The position numbers and the translations under genes were made by a program. The notes under the pieces were generated by a model that did no database searches, was not told where the DNA came from, and saw nothing but the letters and a program-made list of their open reading frames with translations. Positions 1-38,930 of a stretch of 64,000 bases of DNA are shown here, in pieces. Position 1 is the stretch's first letter. Each line of letters starts with the position of its first letter. This DNA is from Protula sp. h YS-2021. Taxonomy: Eukaryota; Annelida; Polychaeta; Sabellida; Serpulidae. Location: NCBI GenBank assembly GCA_949752745.1, contig OX457027.1:14167556-14231555 (forward strand), in the 5' to 3' direction.

Positions 1-160
1 ATCTGAATGTCAATAAGGACTGTAGTTTCTGGGTGAGCAAATCATTTAAATGTAACGTGTGGGAATTCTCTTCTTAATCTCAGGGGCTCAAAGGACAATT
101 AAAATGCAGTTGTAAAGTGCTAATTAAAACGATGTCTTTTCGCAGAATTTGCAAAGTGGT

Positions 161-246
161 CCGCTTTTCGGGGTTGTCCTCTTCGTTGGGTAGTCCGATT
201 TGTGGGGTGGTCCGATTTGCGAGGTTGTTTGATTTGTGGGGTGACC
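161..246. repeat. short degenerate G/T-rich tandem repeat
   Basis: About four imperfect copies of a roughly 23-bp unit built around GTCCGATTTGTGGGGTG. It lies upstream of gene A. No coding signal is seen in 1-580 and no strong TATA box. Confidence 0.5.
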
Positions 247-582
247 AACTATTTAGCAATTAAACAAATAAATTTTAAAGCTTCCTTACAAAAGAAGCGG
301 CGGTAACAAATGTTTTCTCTCCCCTCAGAGTTCAAGAGAAAAACAGCAGATGGGCTTTTCGCTCTCGGACCATTTTTTATCAAGGGCTGTATTTGCTAAG
401 TCTTATCTGACATACATAAGAGGTTTTGTATTAACGCTTTACGAACTGATTTTCCTGTCAATTGAACACTGTCAACGATATGCCCACATGTCAATAAGCC
501 TCGTAACGATCTCACAAATGAAATACGTTTTTGGAAATGTGAGTATAACCCTGTTAGGAGTAATTATATCCGTTGCTTTTAA

Positions 583-591
583 ACCGGAAGT
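583..591 (+). promoter_or_regulatory. ETS-like site upstream of gene A
   Basis: The sequence reads ACCGGAAGT, a good match to the ETS/GABP consensus, about 60 bp upstream of the proposed gene A start. No convincing TATA box sits between it and the ATG. A role in a TATA-less promoter is inference; similar ACCGGAAGT strings also occur inside the 140-bp repeat array in intron 1. Confidence 0.35.
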
Positions 592-651
592 ACTTCAGTA
601 AATGAAGGAGTAAAACGTTGTGACAGGTATTGTACAAATAGTACTTGCGGA

Positions 652-27524
<26,873 letters not shown>

Positions 27525-27639
27525 AATGTATTCAATTCTCAGTACCAAAGCAGCTGTGGACAATTATTTTGAAAGGCACCGCACAATTACAACGCGGGAT
27601 ATTAGAAAGCAAACTTTAAATCGACACAGGAACGCCGGG

Positions 27640-29775
27640 ATAGGACCACCCTGCAAATACGACCACGAAACGAATCCCCTTCCTGATCATACCTTAAAAA
27701 AGAGCTTGCAAATCGTTTTAGTGACTATTTGACAACAAAATTACAGTTAATTCGATATACTTTTGACTCGACCTGTGAAGACCACGCTTTAGAATACGGC
27801 GATATTGACATGATTCGTTCAATATTTACTGGTTTTTCGGAATCACATTGGACGATGTGAACAAAAAAACTCATCAAATCTGCACCTAATAAGTCTTACA
27901 AGCTTGACCCCATTCCGATCGAATTGCTTAAGATGTGCGTTGATCAGCTGACACCGCTCATTACACGTATAGTTAACATGTCTCTACAATCAGCAATTGT
28001 GCTTGTAGAGTTTAAACGCGCTATAGTTCGACCTCTCCTTAAAAAACTAGCTCTCGATCGCTATGTCAATAACTACAGACCTGTTTCAAATCTTAGTTTT
28101 ATTAGTAAGCTATTAGAAGATGTGGTTGGATGTCAGATATAGAATCATTTATCGCAGAATAACCTGAGCAAAATCCTTCAATCTGCCTATAAAAAGAAGC
28201 AGTCCGCAGAAACGGCTCTTTTAAAGTTTTTGACGACATCTTAGCAAATTTGGATAAACCTAATCACCTTCGGAATAAAAGACTCTGCGCTGAATTGGTT
28301 TCGGTCCTATCTCAGTAAACGGTCGATGAGAGTGTGCATAAATGGTGAGGACTCTAAGCCTATGTACTTGGACGTCTCCGTTCCACAGCCCTCAACACCG
28401 GGACCAAGACTGTACTCAACCCCTAGGCCTGCTGTTACGGATACTGTTACTACTGTTCCACCTGTATGCAGACGATACTCAGGCCATAAAACCGACGAAG
28501 TTAACCAACTCGTGGAATCAGCATCAGGCTATAATAGACCTGGCTGCAAGTATAGGTAAAATCAAATCATGGATGACCGATAACTAATTGAAGCTGAACC
28601 CGAGTAAAACTGGATTTTCAGTGATTGCTAGTCCACAAAATAGACATAAAATTGACATCTAAACTTAAGATCTTTGCTATGCAAGTATTTCCATATCCGA
28701 GACTTCACGCAGTCTTGGCGTTTAAATGTTCGCAACTCTGAGCCTTGATTCCCATATAAACAAGGTGCACCAAATCTGTTACCTTTATTTATCTTGGATA
28801 AAGAAAATTCGTCATTGTCTGTCCTTTGAAGCAGCTAAGACTTTAGTTCATTTTCTGGTGATTACACACTTGGATTACTGTAACGCTGTTTTGGTCCGTT
28901 TACCGAAATATCGCTTGAAAAAACTGCAACGGGTAATGAACCTTGCAGCTCGACTGGTATTCCACAGGATACCAGCATTACCCAAGCGCTAAAAAGCCAT
29001 ACCAGGTACCGATCGACCAACGAGTTAAAGGGAAATGCAATTGTCTCACCTACAATTGACATTTCCTTCATTCTTTCACAGTTAAATGCATTGAGGGTAT
29101 ACGTTCGAAAATTGAAAAGAAAAAGGGGGGGGGGGTGGTCAACGATGTTATAAGAGAAATAAAGGCACTGAAGGGTTGCGTGATTTTACTATAGAAACCA
29201 TTAGGAAAACCAAGAAATGTTAACCATAATGCAAAATTCACACATAATCACAATTGACAATTGCCTCATTTTTACTCTGTTTGAAGAAAACGTCATACGA
29301 AATGTTTTAAGCAAATAAAAATATATGTCACCGTATCTATAAGAGAATTATACAATCTTTTTGACAAAATCCCATTGACTTAATTGATATATGGAGAAAA
29401 CAGTGTAAAATGACTTTAATGGACAATATATCAGCACAGGCCCTTCTAGAAACAAAATATCAATACAGACCATTTCTGGACACGACCCTATTTGTCTTTG
29501 AAAGGAATTTTTCTATACGGATTTAGCAGTTATTTATACTGTGTAAGCATGGATTCAAACTCGACGATATTCCATGCAATGCGCATTTCGATCGCTAGAT
29601 GGCGCTGAGATACCCGCATTTCCCTTTAAGCTTAAACTATCGGTCATGACATACAAGGCACTTAACGGCCTGATCCCTCAGTACATAGTGGATCTATTGT
29701 ATGAGCACCATCCCATTCGAGGTCTACGCTCACCAAACCAGAAATTGTTTAGGACTATCAAAACTCGATAACAAT
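27640..29775 (+). pseudogene. LINE reverse transcriptase pseudogene
   Basis: Recognisable blocks: FKRAIVRPLLKK and NNYRPVSNLSFISKLLEDVV (RT fingers), DSALNWFRSYLS, LYADDTQ near 28465 (catalytic YADD), KLNPSKTGFSVIASP, SFEAAKTLVHFLVITHLDYC, KLQRVMNLAARLVF, then after the MITE KLSVMTYKALNGLIPQYIVD. Stops and frame changes throughout. Confidence 0.85.
29029..29625. mobile_element. TTAA-flanked (piggyBac-like) MITE inside the LINE
   Basis: Starts AGGGAAATGC and ends GCATTTCCCT, an exact 10-bp inverted repeat, with TTAA on both sides (29025-29028 and 29626-29629). Removing it with one TTAA restores the LINE reading frame exactly, which proves insertion. 597 bp, no transposase. TTAA target duplication is the piggyBac hallmark. 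Confidence 0.85.
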
Positions 29776-29937
29776 ACGGACTTTTAGTAAGGCGACGCCC
29801 TTTAACTGGAATAGTCTTCCCATAGAACTACGAAACGCGCCATCAGAAAACATCTTTCGAAAAAACTTCAAGACTTAACTGTTTATCCAGTGCTATAAGT
29901 GACATAATGAAATTCCGCAGCGCTAAAGTCGTAATGA

Positions 29938-29992
29938 CTCTGATGATGATGATGATGATGATGAGGATGATGATGATAATAATAATAATGAC

Positions 29993-30043
<51 letters not shown>
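29938..30043. repeat. (TGA)n microsatellite, LINE tail
   Basis: Mostly GAT repeats with a few AAT and GAC interruptions, at the 3' end of the LINE as expected of a CR1/L2-type tail. Confidence 0.9.
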
Positions 30044-31190
30044 AACGGAACTCCACAAATAAGACCACTCCTCAAATACGACCAAACACCATTTTTCTCA
30101 GTTCCAAACGCACTATTAGCCGCGTATATTAAACCATTGTTTACCTCCCTATATTGGAGTTTACTTCAATTGTATGCACACAAGACACACGCATGCCAGT
30201 TTAGGGGATTAGGTAATTCTCAAAGAAAACAATGTTGCGTGAGAACAAATAGAATGGAGTACATATTTAAAGGAAACAAAAAAGACGTTTGATAGCACCT
30301 TCTGTACATGAATCGAATTTTGATTACGGAGATGTGTTGGAAATAAGTACAATTGGTCATACTACATTTGAATTGCACTTGTAACTCCCGCTTCGGATCT
30401 CATCTTTGGAATTTATTTCTGGCTTTAGACCAGAACTTTAATTGCAATAGGCTGATTAGAGCATTAATTGAATAGACATATCTGGTTTTGGATCCTTGCA
30501 GCTATTACAGTGGGTCTTTTATATATCAATATAGGTTTAACATCTCAAATTTTAGCTCAACTCCGGATCTCAATTAGCAACTGATTGTGTATATAAACGG
30601 CACACACATTTTTACTCACAACATAAAATATAAACTAAAAAATTGTGAAATCAAAGTGTTCTACAAAACAGTCAACTATGGATAGTATGGTTGTTATCCA
30701 CCCGGGAACGGATATAATTTTAACTCTGTCCGTCTGTCTGTCCGTCTGTCTGTCTGTGCACTTTCAGTCTCACGCGCCTTGGATTCGTTTGAAATTTCAC
30801 CCAGGGTGGTTCCAACCCTTGTGCAGTGTAATGCCCAGGAATTTTTGAAATACAACGGAAATTGACAAAATAGTAAATTGTTAAATTATTTCTTTCAAAT
30901 TTTGCCCAAACCTCGGCGGATTCATGCTTCTCGAGCATCTAGTTAAAACAGAAAAAGTTAAAAAGCTGACTCTTGCTTTACATACTTATTTAGAGTGCGT
31001 ACTTTATGTGTATAAGAATTGAAATGTATTATAAATAAATGATTTTTAATTTAAATGATCATCTTGATACAAAGATGTTGATATAAATAGGTTGTTATTA
31101 TGCAAATAGATGATTATACAATCAATGTTTGTTGTTATTTCGTATTCACCAACATTTTATAGTTCATTATGATCCAATCCCAATACTGAC
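30044..31190. other. intergenic sequence, no gene seen
   Basis: AT-rich. A TCTG/TCCG short tandem repeat lies at 30726-30757, followed by CAGTCTCACGCGCCTTGGAT text that looks like an interspersed repeat but has no visible ends. Confidence 0.45.
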
Positions 31191-31240
31191 GGTTTTTTTT
31201 CGTAAAACGCTCTTTTACGAGTAAAAGCGTAATTCCCGTT

Positions 31241-31378
31241 CTCCACTTTTATACGGGTTTTCTCGTAAAACTCTAAGAATCACGCAATTAGGAACTAAAA
31301 TTTTTTCTAGTGACTCGAATAGTCCCGTCCTTGGTCCCAGCCGATCAACATTCTTGGTAACTGTTACCAAGCCTCATT
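31241..31378. repeat. DIRS III left inverted terminal repeat
   Basis: Begins CTCCACTTTTATACGGGTTT, ends GTTACCAAGCCTCATT. It is the reverse complement of 35208-35345. A further outer edge (CGTAAAACGCTCTTTTACGA) extends left to about 31200, with no counterpart at the right end. Confidence 0.88.
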
Positions 31379-32486
31379 TGAGTATTGCTCTGCTGCGCCA
31401 ACCACACCCAGGTCCGCGGGTTGGATGGGGGGGCATTACGATACTTCGTAAAAGCTCCGAATTCGTTTATCTCCACTTTTATACTGGACTAACACAGGAG
31501 TGGGGGTGACCTGCGTTGTGAGTCAGATCTAGAAAAATTTTCCCAAGAATTAACTTTTACTCAAAAGAACGCGCTGTCTTCCTTCTGAGGGAGAAAGGCA
31601 TAAAGGATGGATAATAATAATTCCTTTTATTTGAGCTCTTCACAAACACGATCGCGGAACCAAGTCCGCGTACCTAACTACGTGACCAAGCAATTGCTTA
31701 CCGAGCTTGGTCACTCACAAACTGTACCTCAAAAAATTCATTAATATGGACGCAATGAAATCAAAATGGTCCAACACCAATTGACACTTTAGGCTTTAAA
31801 AATCAAATCAAATCAACGCAGTGTTCTTGTTCAAGTATAGAAGCAAGCGACACAAGGTACTCGTATACCATGGGTCGACGCACTATCAGAACGCTTTTAC
31901 CCTGTACCAATTGACTGACCCTGAACACACTATAATGCGCTCAGTCAAAACACTGGAAGGCAGTCTTACTTGTTCATGACAGATGACGAACTATCGTGTG
32001 CCCGTTCAATACACGTACATATTAAGCTTGCACTCAACGAAGGTACTACAACGTGCCAATGTGCAACCTCGGTCACTAGATGAGTGACACCAGCTAGTCT
32101 AGGTACCTGATCCCTGCGAGGCCTACTCTAGTCGCTAAGACGAACGCACCGAGGGGGATGCACAGTGCATACTAGTGCACACCCCCCTTTTTCCCAAGGG
32201 AAGATGGAGTACCGGTCTCGCAACGGTGAAGTGCCGAGACTAGCGTTAGCCAAACACGGGAGAGTGGGCTCCTGTAGCACCGTCCTCGGGTCACTGAATT
32301 GCAACTAAAGCACAAAGAATTCCTGTTCCAACGGCGCTGATGTGCGTCGCGACACTGCTAACGGCGGCCTTGGTTCTGACCCTTCTTGTACTTGCCCGCG
32401 CCGTTGCCCGAGCGTTGGAAGGCGGCATCCTTGCGCTTGAACTTGCCTTTGCCCTTGGATGATTGATCACTGCAAAAACACAAGGG

Positions 32487-32869
32487 TTAGTTAGAGACTA
32501 CTGACTCGGCAGCCACGAAGGGGCCTAAAGGGTACAAGTCCGATAGTTCGCACTGAGAGTAGTCCTTCAGGTAATATTTAATGAATGAATTAGGAGAAGA
32601 CCAACAACCTGTCTTTAAAATGACAGTTAGAAATACGCTACGCAGTGCCCTAATTGAGTTGGCCACTTGCGTTACGTGATGGGCTTTAACTTTACACAGA
32701 TCTCCGAACTCTTCATAATCCTCCAAAATGACGTTTCTAATGTACTTAGAGATAGTTTGTTTAGATAAGTCCTTATTGAACTTGGACATGAAGGAAATGA
32801 TCAAGGCTTTCTGTCCATCGCTCCTGTAGCCCTCCGATACCTGGAGATACTTAACCAACGCCTGAAACG

Positions 32870-32913
<44 letters not shown>

Positions 32914-33160
32914 AGGCCTGAGTCCTGGTCCAGTACCTCCAGGGCTGGAGGTGTTATCTGCTCCAGGGTACCCAGGCCCGCAGTGGCGATTTGCGTCCTA
33001 CCCATGAAGCCTGACCTGAGGAAGACTTTTCCACTCACCGTTCTCTTTCAATATCTGACGGTCAAGGGCGTGTATCTCCCCTCTTCTCTTGCCCGAAGCC
33101 AGTGCCAATAGAAACGTGAATCTTACCGTTGCACTTTTGGGTGTGATCACACCCTCTCCG
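32487..33160 (-). pseudogene. DIRS III tyrosine recombinase remnant
   Basis: ITPKSATVRFTFLLALASGK then RRGEIHAL holds the catalytic Arg. KAHHVTQVANSIRAL is the HxxR region, but the R of HxxR reads Q. NSFIKYYLKDY is the tyrosine region. A frameshift near 33030 and a (GA)n tract at 32874-32911 split the frame. Confidence 0.82.
32874..32911. repeat. (GA)n microsatellite inside the recombinase remnant
   Basis: About 18 GA dinucleotides, read as a Leu-Ser run on the minus strand. Confidence 0.95.
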
Positions 33161-34281
33161 AAGAGGCGTTGGCCACTCCTTCGCTGGTCGTCAGGGCCAC
33201 AAACGCCTCGAGGCTGGGGGAGTGCTGCCTGCGAAGTCATCCGGACGGGTGGGTCCTCTCTGTCCGACACTGGGCGCCCGCATTCTATACCCGCAAGCCT
33301 GGCGATTTCCTGAATGGCATCCCGAAACGGCACATCCTCGGGGACTACCGACTCTGCTGGTGGCAAGAAAGGTGCCTCCGGTTCCGGGCAGAAATCAGGT
33401 GGAGACGGGGTACGAATCGGACGCCTTCCCCTATGCTGCTGGATCCTTCCACAGACGTTGCCCTTTGCCCTTCGCCTTCTGCACCAGAGTCCTCCGAGCT
33501 CTCCTCCTCATGACACGCTAACCCAGGCTCTTCCTTCATGGCTGCGTGTAGATAGACTGGGGTGTAGATAGCTCTTTCTGTGTTCTTGGGGATCGCCTCC
33601 AGAGGTGAGGTATCTAGCGGTGCAAGGTCATCATCTTCTTCCACGTGCTTTGTAAGCGAGATCTGGCCCGATGGGGGAGAGATCTCCGGACTCACTCTCG
33701 CTGAGGGTGATAGCTTCCGGGGCATCATTAGCGTCTAACTCCTGAAGCTGGCGAGCGGGGGCGGGGATAGATGCTGAGGGAGGTCCAGATACTGACAGCA
33801 CCGGGGGATCGTCCGATAGACGGGAGACAGTCGCAGTGAGTGTGTGCCTGCGTCTCGGTTCTGGCCTAGAGAGCAGAGCTTCTTGAAGGTCCTGGATTTG
33901 CCGTTGAAGTTCTTCAAGAAGAAATGTTCAATGTCTAAGCCTGAGGTAGGGAGGGGTATCCATAATTTGAATCGGAGTCGAATCCGGGCGTGGAAGAATG
34001 CCAAACTCTCCCACACGGCTGGTAAAACACGCCCATGCGTGACCGTCACGCTCTCCGTCACGGCGGGGACGGATGGGGGAGAATACACTCTACGCTTAAT
34101 GTTCTTGGCGTGTACCTTCTCCAATGCGTCCCAGTGCTGGACGCTTTACACACTCATGGCAAGTGTGTAAAGCGTCCCTGTCACTCCTGCACCAATCGCA
34201 GAGCGAGTGATGGTTCGCTGCTGAAGCTGGGTGAACGCAGGTGATCTGCAACTTGCTGTGGTAAAGACTGGACTCCGTCAT
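33160..34281 (-). pseudogene. DIRS III gag remnant fused to recombinase
   Basis: Starts at 34281 (MTESSLYHSKLQITCVHPAS) with HSLCDWCR and a second CHEC pair. The middle pieces 34124-33735 and 33728-33345 are in other frames; 33366 onward carries VPFRDAIQEIARLAGI. Near 33160 gag text (AFVALTTSEGVANA) gives way to recombinase text, the scar of a deletion covering the rest of gag, RT and RNase H. Confidence 0.78.
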
Positions 34282-35207
34282 GTCTGGAAACAAGCAAGAT
34301 AGTAGTGTATAAGTAATTAATTAAAACCAACTACTACATTCATTCCAGAGCTGAAAAACTGTACTTAACCAAGCTATTATCACCAAAACGAATAAAAAGG
34401 CGTGACCGAGCGCATAGGAACGCAGGGGTGACGCAGGGCGCAGCCAAGGCGTACCAAGCTTGGTCATGTACCAAGAACCAAGAACCCCGATGGTGCCTGT
34501 GCCTCGGTGTTCTAACCCAGACCCACCAAGCCTAGGTGCCTTAATAAGGCTTGGTAGTGTGTTGGTACCTGGGAATTACCAAGCTCCTAGGAGGGACTTG
34601 GTAACCAAGCCATTGCTCAGAACAGAGCACCGAGATGGTACTCCGTACTCAACTAAATCTAGAACGCAGAACATCCTAGGTAGAGCAAAAGTAATGACGT
34701 TCTGCAGAGCAAAAGGGCGATCCAGGGGCTGAAAGATCAACCCCTCCGCGCTAGACAGTTCCAAGCAACTCCGCACTGCACTGGAGAAGCTGGCAGCCTG
34801 CCAGGAAGCATCCACTACTCATCTCGGTCCGCCAACGACCAAGGTGGCAAGTAGCTAGGGATCAGAACAGAAATCAGCAAACTGAAAAGATCCTTGCTCC
34901 TCTAAGGGTCAAGGGCGTACGCCCGTACTAGTAAACGGTGGAGACCTACGACTAGCACTTTTCGGGGAAAAACAAAACATTCGAAACCCCCGTGATGCAA
35001 ACTCAGTATATTAGCAGTAGCGTACAAAGGCAAAATCTCCAAATTACATGAACTGATGCGCCTTCGTCTCTAAACATCCATGAGTGAGCAAAAAATGCAA
35101 CTGATAAAAGTATTTTCGGAGAAATTCGCCTTAAACTGACGGTAGGAAAAACAAAAAAATTTCCCAATCCCAGAACGCGTGCAGTTGGTTACCGCACGCA
35201 ATACAAG

Positions 35208-35345
35208 AATGAGGCTTGGTAACAGTTACCAATAATGCTCATTGGCTGGGACCAAGGACGGGACTATTCGAGTCACTAGAAAAAAATTTGGTTCCTAATT
35301 GCGTGATTCTTAGAGTTTTACGAGAAAACCCCTATAAAAGTGGAG
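35208..35345. repeat. DIRS III right inverted terminal repeat
   Basis: Reverse complement of the left repeat. It continues outward into GATAAACGAATTCGGAACTT and TCACGAAGTAAAAC to about 35380. Confidence 0.88.
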
Positions 35346-35449
35346 ATAAACGAATTCGGAACTTTCACGAAGTAAAACAGATATTTAATAATAGTCTTTA
35401 AAATAGTTGCGTTCCTTGACTTGTATACTTTTATTGCATACTGTTTTAT

Positions 35450-35850
35450 ATAGGATCGCTTGCTGTTTTATATAAGATTTGTTTACTCTTTTATGGGATT
35501 GTTTGCTGTTTTATATAGGATTTGTTTACTGTTTCATATAGGGTTGTTTACTGTTTTCCATAGGATTGTTTACTGTTTTAGGATTTGTTTACTGTTTTAT
35601 AAAGGGCTGTTTACTATTTTCTATAGCATTGTTTACTGTTTTATATATAATTAGTTACTGATTTTATAGGATAATTTGGTGTTTTATATGCGATTGATTA
35701 CTCTTTTAGACGGGTTTTTCACTGTTTCATTTAAGATTGTTTTCTGTTTTCTGTGGGATTGTTTGCTGTTTTCTATTAATTAATTTGCTGTTTTGTTCGC
35801 GGCTGTTTACTATTTATATAGGATTTGTTGCTGCTTGATACAGGTTTGTT
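35450..35850. repeat. 22-24-bp minisatellite
   Basis: About 17 degenerate units of the type TTTACTGTTTTATATAGGAT followed by TTG, next to the right end of DIRS III. Confidence 0.88.
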
Positions 35851-36001
35851 GCAGAACTAGAAAATACAGATTTCAGAACAAAACACTGTTTAACAACAAA
35901 TATGCCTTTTTTTTAGATTTCGATAAACGGAAGGATCGCGATCGGGAGGACACGGGAATATCTAACAGAGCTCGCATGCATTAGCATAAAAAAGGCTTTT
36001 G

Positions 36002-36031
36002 CCGGGGGGGGGGGGGGGGTGGGGGGGGGCA
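36002..36031. repeat. poly-G tract
   Basis: Two G runs separated by one T. Confidence 0.95.
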
Positions 36032-37200
36032 GGTCGGGCTCGTGAACGGATTTAGCTGTTTTTGATCTTGCTCTATATACTTGTATAACATCTCCGAAGA
36101 CTTTTGCTCGGTGTTAGATGCAGAACTAGAGATATATTAAAAACAAAAATAAATTAAAATAATAACTAAATAGACTAATTAAAAGCACTAACTCACTGAT
36201 GTTCGAAACGCATAATTAGCTAGCAAGTATGAAATGAATCATGAACTAGAACCTTATTTCGCTAGCGAAATGTGAAACACTTGACAAAAATTAAAACGCA
36301 AAAATATTTCCATCAATGGGTTATTTCTTGAACAATATATTGCAAACAACACAGCTGGGATACGTCTTATAAGCCGAGTAGTGTTTGGTTTTTGTTGGCT
36401 TAAAGTTTTATTGACTGAGCAGGCATACGCCGTGTTATCTGTTAACGCAGTGAGAGCTCGCACAAAGCTCAGCAACTATGTTCTGAGATGTACGTTAAAT
36501 GCTCTGCATTTACTTGCAAAAATACACTCTTTTCACATGGCGTTTTAACAAAAAAAAAAAAAAAAAAAAAAAACGAAATCGAAGACGAAAATAAAATGTG
36601 ACATGCACACGTTCAGATCAAGCTCTTCATAAGTCCCAAGTTTCATGGTCGTAGGGCCCATAGTGTCAGAGAAGAAGAAGAAGACACAAAAAATCGGAAA
36701 AACTGTCAAGAAGAAAAAAAAAGGACGAACGGCTGCTCGCACAAATTCATATGACCCTTGCAAGCCAAAGGCTTGTCAAGTGTTAAATAGTTACAACACA
36801 CACACACACACACACGCACACACACACACACACACACACGCACACACGCAAAAAAAGTTTGGTTAATGCCATTTGATATTTTTGCCAATTTATATTTGAA
36901 GTAGAGATAGTTATGGCTTTCTGTGGGGTCTAACAGTCATGGCTTACTGCGGCCACCGGCAACCTGACCGCAAAATAAAACAGCAAAACGGGTAACCAAC
37001 CACCAAGTATGTTTCATTTAATAACTTGTGTTTTTGCTGTAATGGTGCGAACTCAGTCGAGAGCTTCTTTAATTGTCTCGACGAATAATTGCCTTTTACT
37101 TTATTTTAATACATGGAAAGTCTTTCGGCATCTTCACTTAATGTTGTCTAAACACATGATAAGCTGTATGCCTGGGTACAATTTGTCTGGAGGCATCAAT
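36032..37200. other. intergenic sequence with simple repeats
   Basis: Holds a poly-A run (36549-36573) and a (CA)n tract with a few CG (36798-36849). No gene recognised. Confidence 0.6.
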
Positions 37201-37214
37201 CGTGTGATGTATTC

Positions 37215-37930
37215 CAGCGCTGGGGGGGGGGATTTTCTCTGGGGGGGAGGGGGTTTCGGTGGAAGATTTTCTCTGGGCGAGGGAGGGGGATCGATGGGAC
37301 ATTTTCCCTGTGCGGGGGGGGGGGGGGGGTCGGTTGGACATTTTCTCTGAGCAGAGGGGGAGAAGAAGGTATTGGTGGGAGATTTTCTCGGGGTGGAGGT
37401 TTCGGTAGGAGGTTTTCTCGGGGGAGCGGAGGATTTTCTCTGAGTGGGGCTTGGGGTTTTCAGTGGGGGATTTTCTCCGGCATCCGTCAAGGTGCATACA
37501 GACCTGTTTGGTGGTTCGGGGGGTCTCTGCGGAAGGGGTTTCGGTGAGAGATTTTCTCTACGGGGTGGAGGTGAGGGGTTCGGGATCCCTCTGCAGGTGC
37601 ACAAAGTGCATGTAGACCTGTTGGGGTGGAGAATATTTTCTCTGGGCATTGGCGTAGTCACGTTTTTACAACTGGGGGGGGGGGGGGGCCAAACTTTCGT
37701 AACGGGGGGGGGGAGGGAGGGATACTATGGCCCCCAACTCTAAAAAGTGAGGCGTCTGAGGTCCCCCGCTCCCACGGTGGCTACACCTATGCTAAGGAAG
37801 GGGTTTTCGTTCGGAGATTTCCTCTAAGGGGAGGGGTTTTCGCTGGAATAGTTTCTCCAGGGGGGGGGAGGGGGGGGGTTCGGTGGGATATTTTCTGTAG
37901 GGGGGGAGAGTTTCGGAATCCCTCTGCAGG
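37215..37930. repeat. G-rich degenerate array with G-quadruplex potential
   Basis: About 18 irregular units of the type GGTGGGAGATTTTCTCTGGG separated by runs of 5-14 G. The phrase GCAGGTGCACAA(A/G)GTG occurs twice (about 37593 and 37924). Long minus-strand Pro-rich frames over it are repeat by-products. Confidence 0.88.
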
Positions 37931-37984
37931 TGCACAAGGTGGTAGTAGACCTTCGGTTTTTGACTTTATTCTGCATAAACTTAA

Positions 37985-38930
37985 CCCGGTAAACATGGAA
38001 ACGTTTTTTTAAGGTTCGTTTTTGGTTGAAACGTTTTATTGACGTTTATAAAACCTTTGTGTTCTCGGAAACCAAAATAAAACGTTTTTTGTAGAACCTT
38101 TTCGAAACGTTTCAAGGGGAACTATTATATAACCAAAATCAAACGTTTTGTACTGGAGCATTATGAAAAATCAATACTATTGGATGTCGTGTATTGGAGC
38201 ATCATGGGAAACCATATGTACTGAACACCATTTTCAAATAAATTGGCAAAATTTTAGATACTAATAAAGGGGAAATACGTAATTTTAAAATCTAATATTG
38301 ACTTTTAGGCATAATTTATTTGATTTTAGTTATTATATTACTATATAAAAATGATATAGTAATATAATGAGGTCAACTTACGTGCTATCTATATAGCTAG
38401 CTAAGAATATTATTTGCCTCGATCAACTAATCCTAAGCAAATAACCAATATGAAAGCAAAATGCATGTTTTTTATTAAGCAAATAATTTTAAAAGCACCA
38501 CTAAAAACAGATAAATGTTAAAAGTAATTATTATTGGTAGCCGAATAGTTCATAGTTAATCGGATGCGTGGTGGCGTAGAGGTAAGGTCGACGCTAGCAT
38601 GCCAGAGGTCCCAGGTTCAATCCCAGGTAAGTACGAATGTCAAGTTGCAGATTGGTGTGTTGTAGTGTTGTTTGAATGATCAATGGTCTTAAATGGATGT
38701 TACAAATGATTGTTTTTTTAAGGATCCCAAAAAAGGGTTTCAGAATTTTATTGTCAAAACCCCGTCAAAATGGCCCGGAAAAGGTTTCATTTGAAACCTT
38801 CAAAAAACGTTCCCAAAAAAACGTTTTCTAGCATTTCATATATAACGAAAATAAAACGTTTTTTGAAGGTTTTTTAGGTTTCACAAAAAACGTTTATAAA
38901 ACGTTTTCTAAACCAAAAATGTTTACCGGG
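37985..38930. mobile_element. terminal-inverted-repeat element with AAACGTTTT-rich arms
   Basis: Ends CCCGGTAAACAT and ATGTTTACCGGG form exact 12-bp inverted repeats. Inside, both arms (37985-38150 and 38720-38930) are rich in AAACGTTTTT. The left flank is TTAA but the right flank reads AAGT, so the target duplication is unclear. About 946 bp, no transposase. It carries a tRNA-like Pol III promoter at 38565-38630. Confidence 0.65.
38565..38630 (+). ncRNA. tRNA-like Pol III promoter (SINE-like head)
   Basis: A-box-like TGGCGTAGAGGTAAGG at 38572-38587 and B-box GGTTCAATCCC at 38614-38624, at tRNA-like spacing. The T-arm pairs CCAGG with CCAGG around TTCAATC except for a central A-A mismatch. 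I could not form an acceptor stem, so it is a degenerate tRNA-derived sequence, not a working tRNA. Confidence 0.5.

Larger units (their letters stand above)
27640..29935 (+). mobile_element. CR1/L2-like non-LTR retrotransposon remnant
   Basis: A plus-strand degenerate ORF2, 5' truncated, starting within about 120 bp of the gene A stop codon and ending at a (TGA)n tail. It is split by a 597-bp TTAA-flanked MITE at 29029-29625. The RT phrases place it in the CR1/L2/Jockey group. Confidence 0.82.
31190..35395 (-). mobile_element. DIRS-type deletion derivative III with intact inverted ends
   Basis: About 4.2 kb between the two SHFL-like genes, coding on the minus strand. The inverted terminal repeats at 31241-31378 and 35208-35345 differ at about 7 of 136 aligned positions by eye. 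An extra copy of the right outer edge (CCGAATTCGTTTATCTCCAC) sits at 31457-31476, just inside the left repeat, where DIRS elements keep their internal complementary region. Gag and recombinase are present; RT and RNase H are missing entirely. Confidence 0.87.

Noticed and set aside
30645..30848. 67-codon frame with LSVCLSVCLSV
   Set aside because: Translation of a TCTG/TCCG simple repeat followed by likely interspersed repeat sequence.
37134..37661. 175-codon Pro-rich minus-strand frame
   Set aside because: Complement of the G-rich degenerate array; low complexity and no start context.
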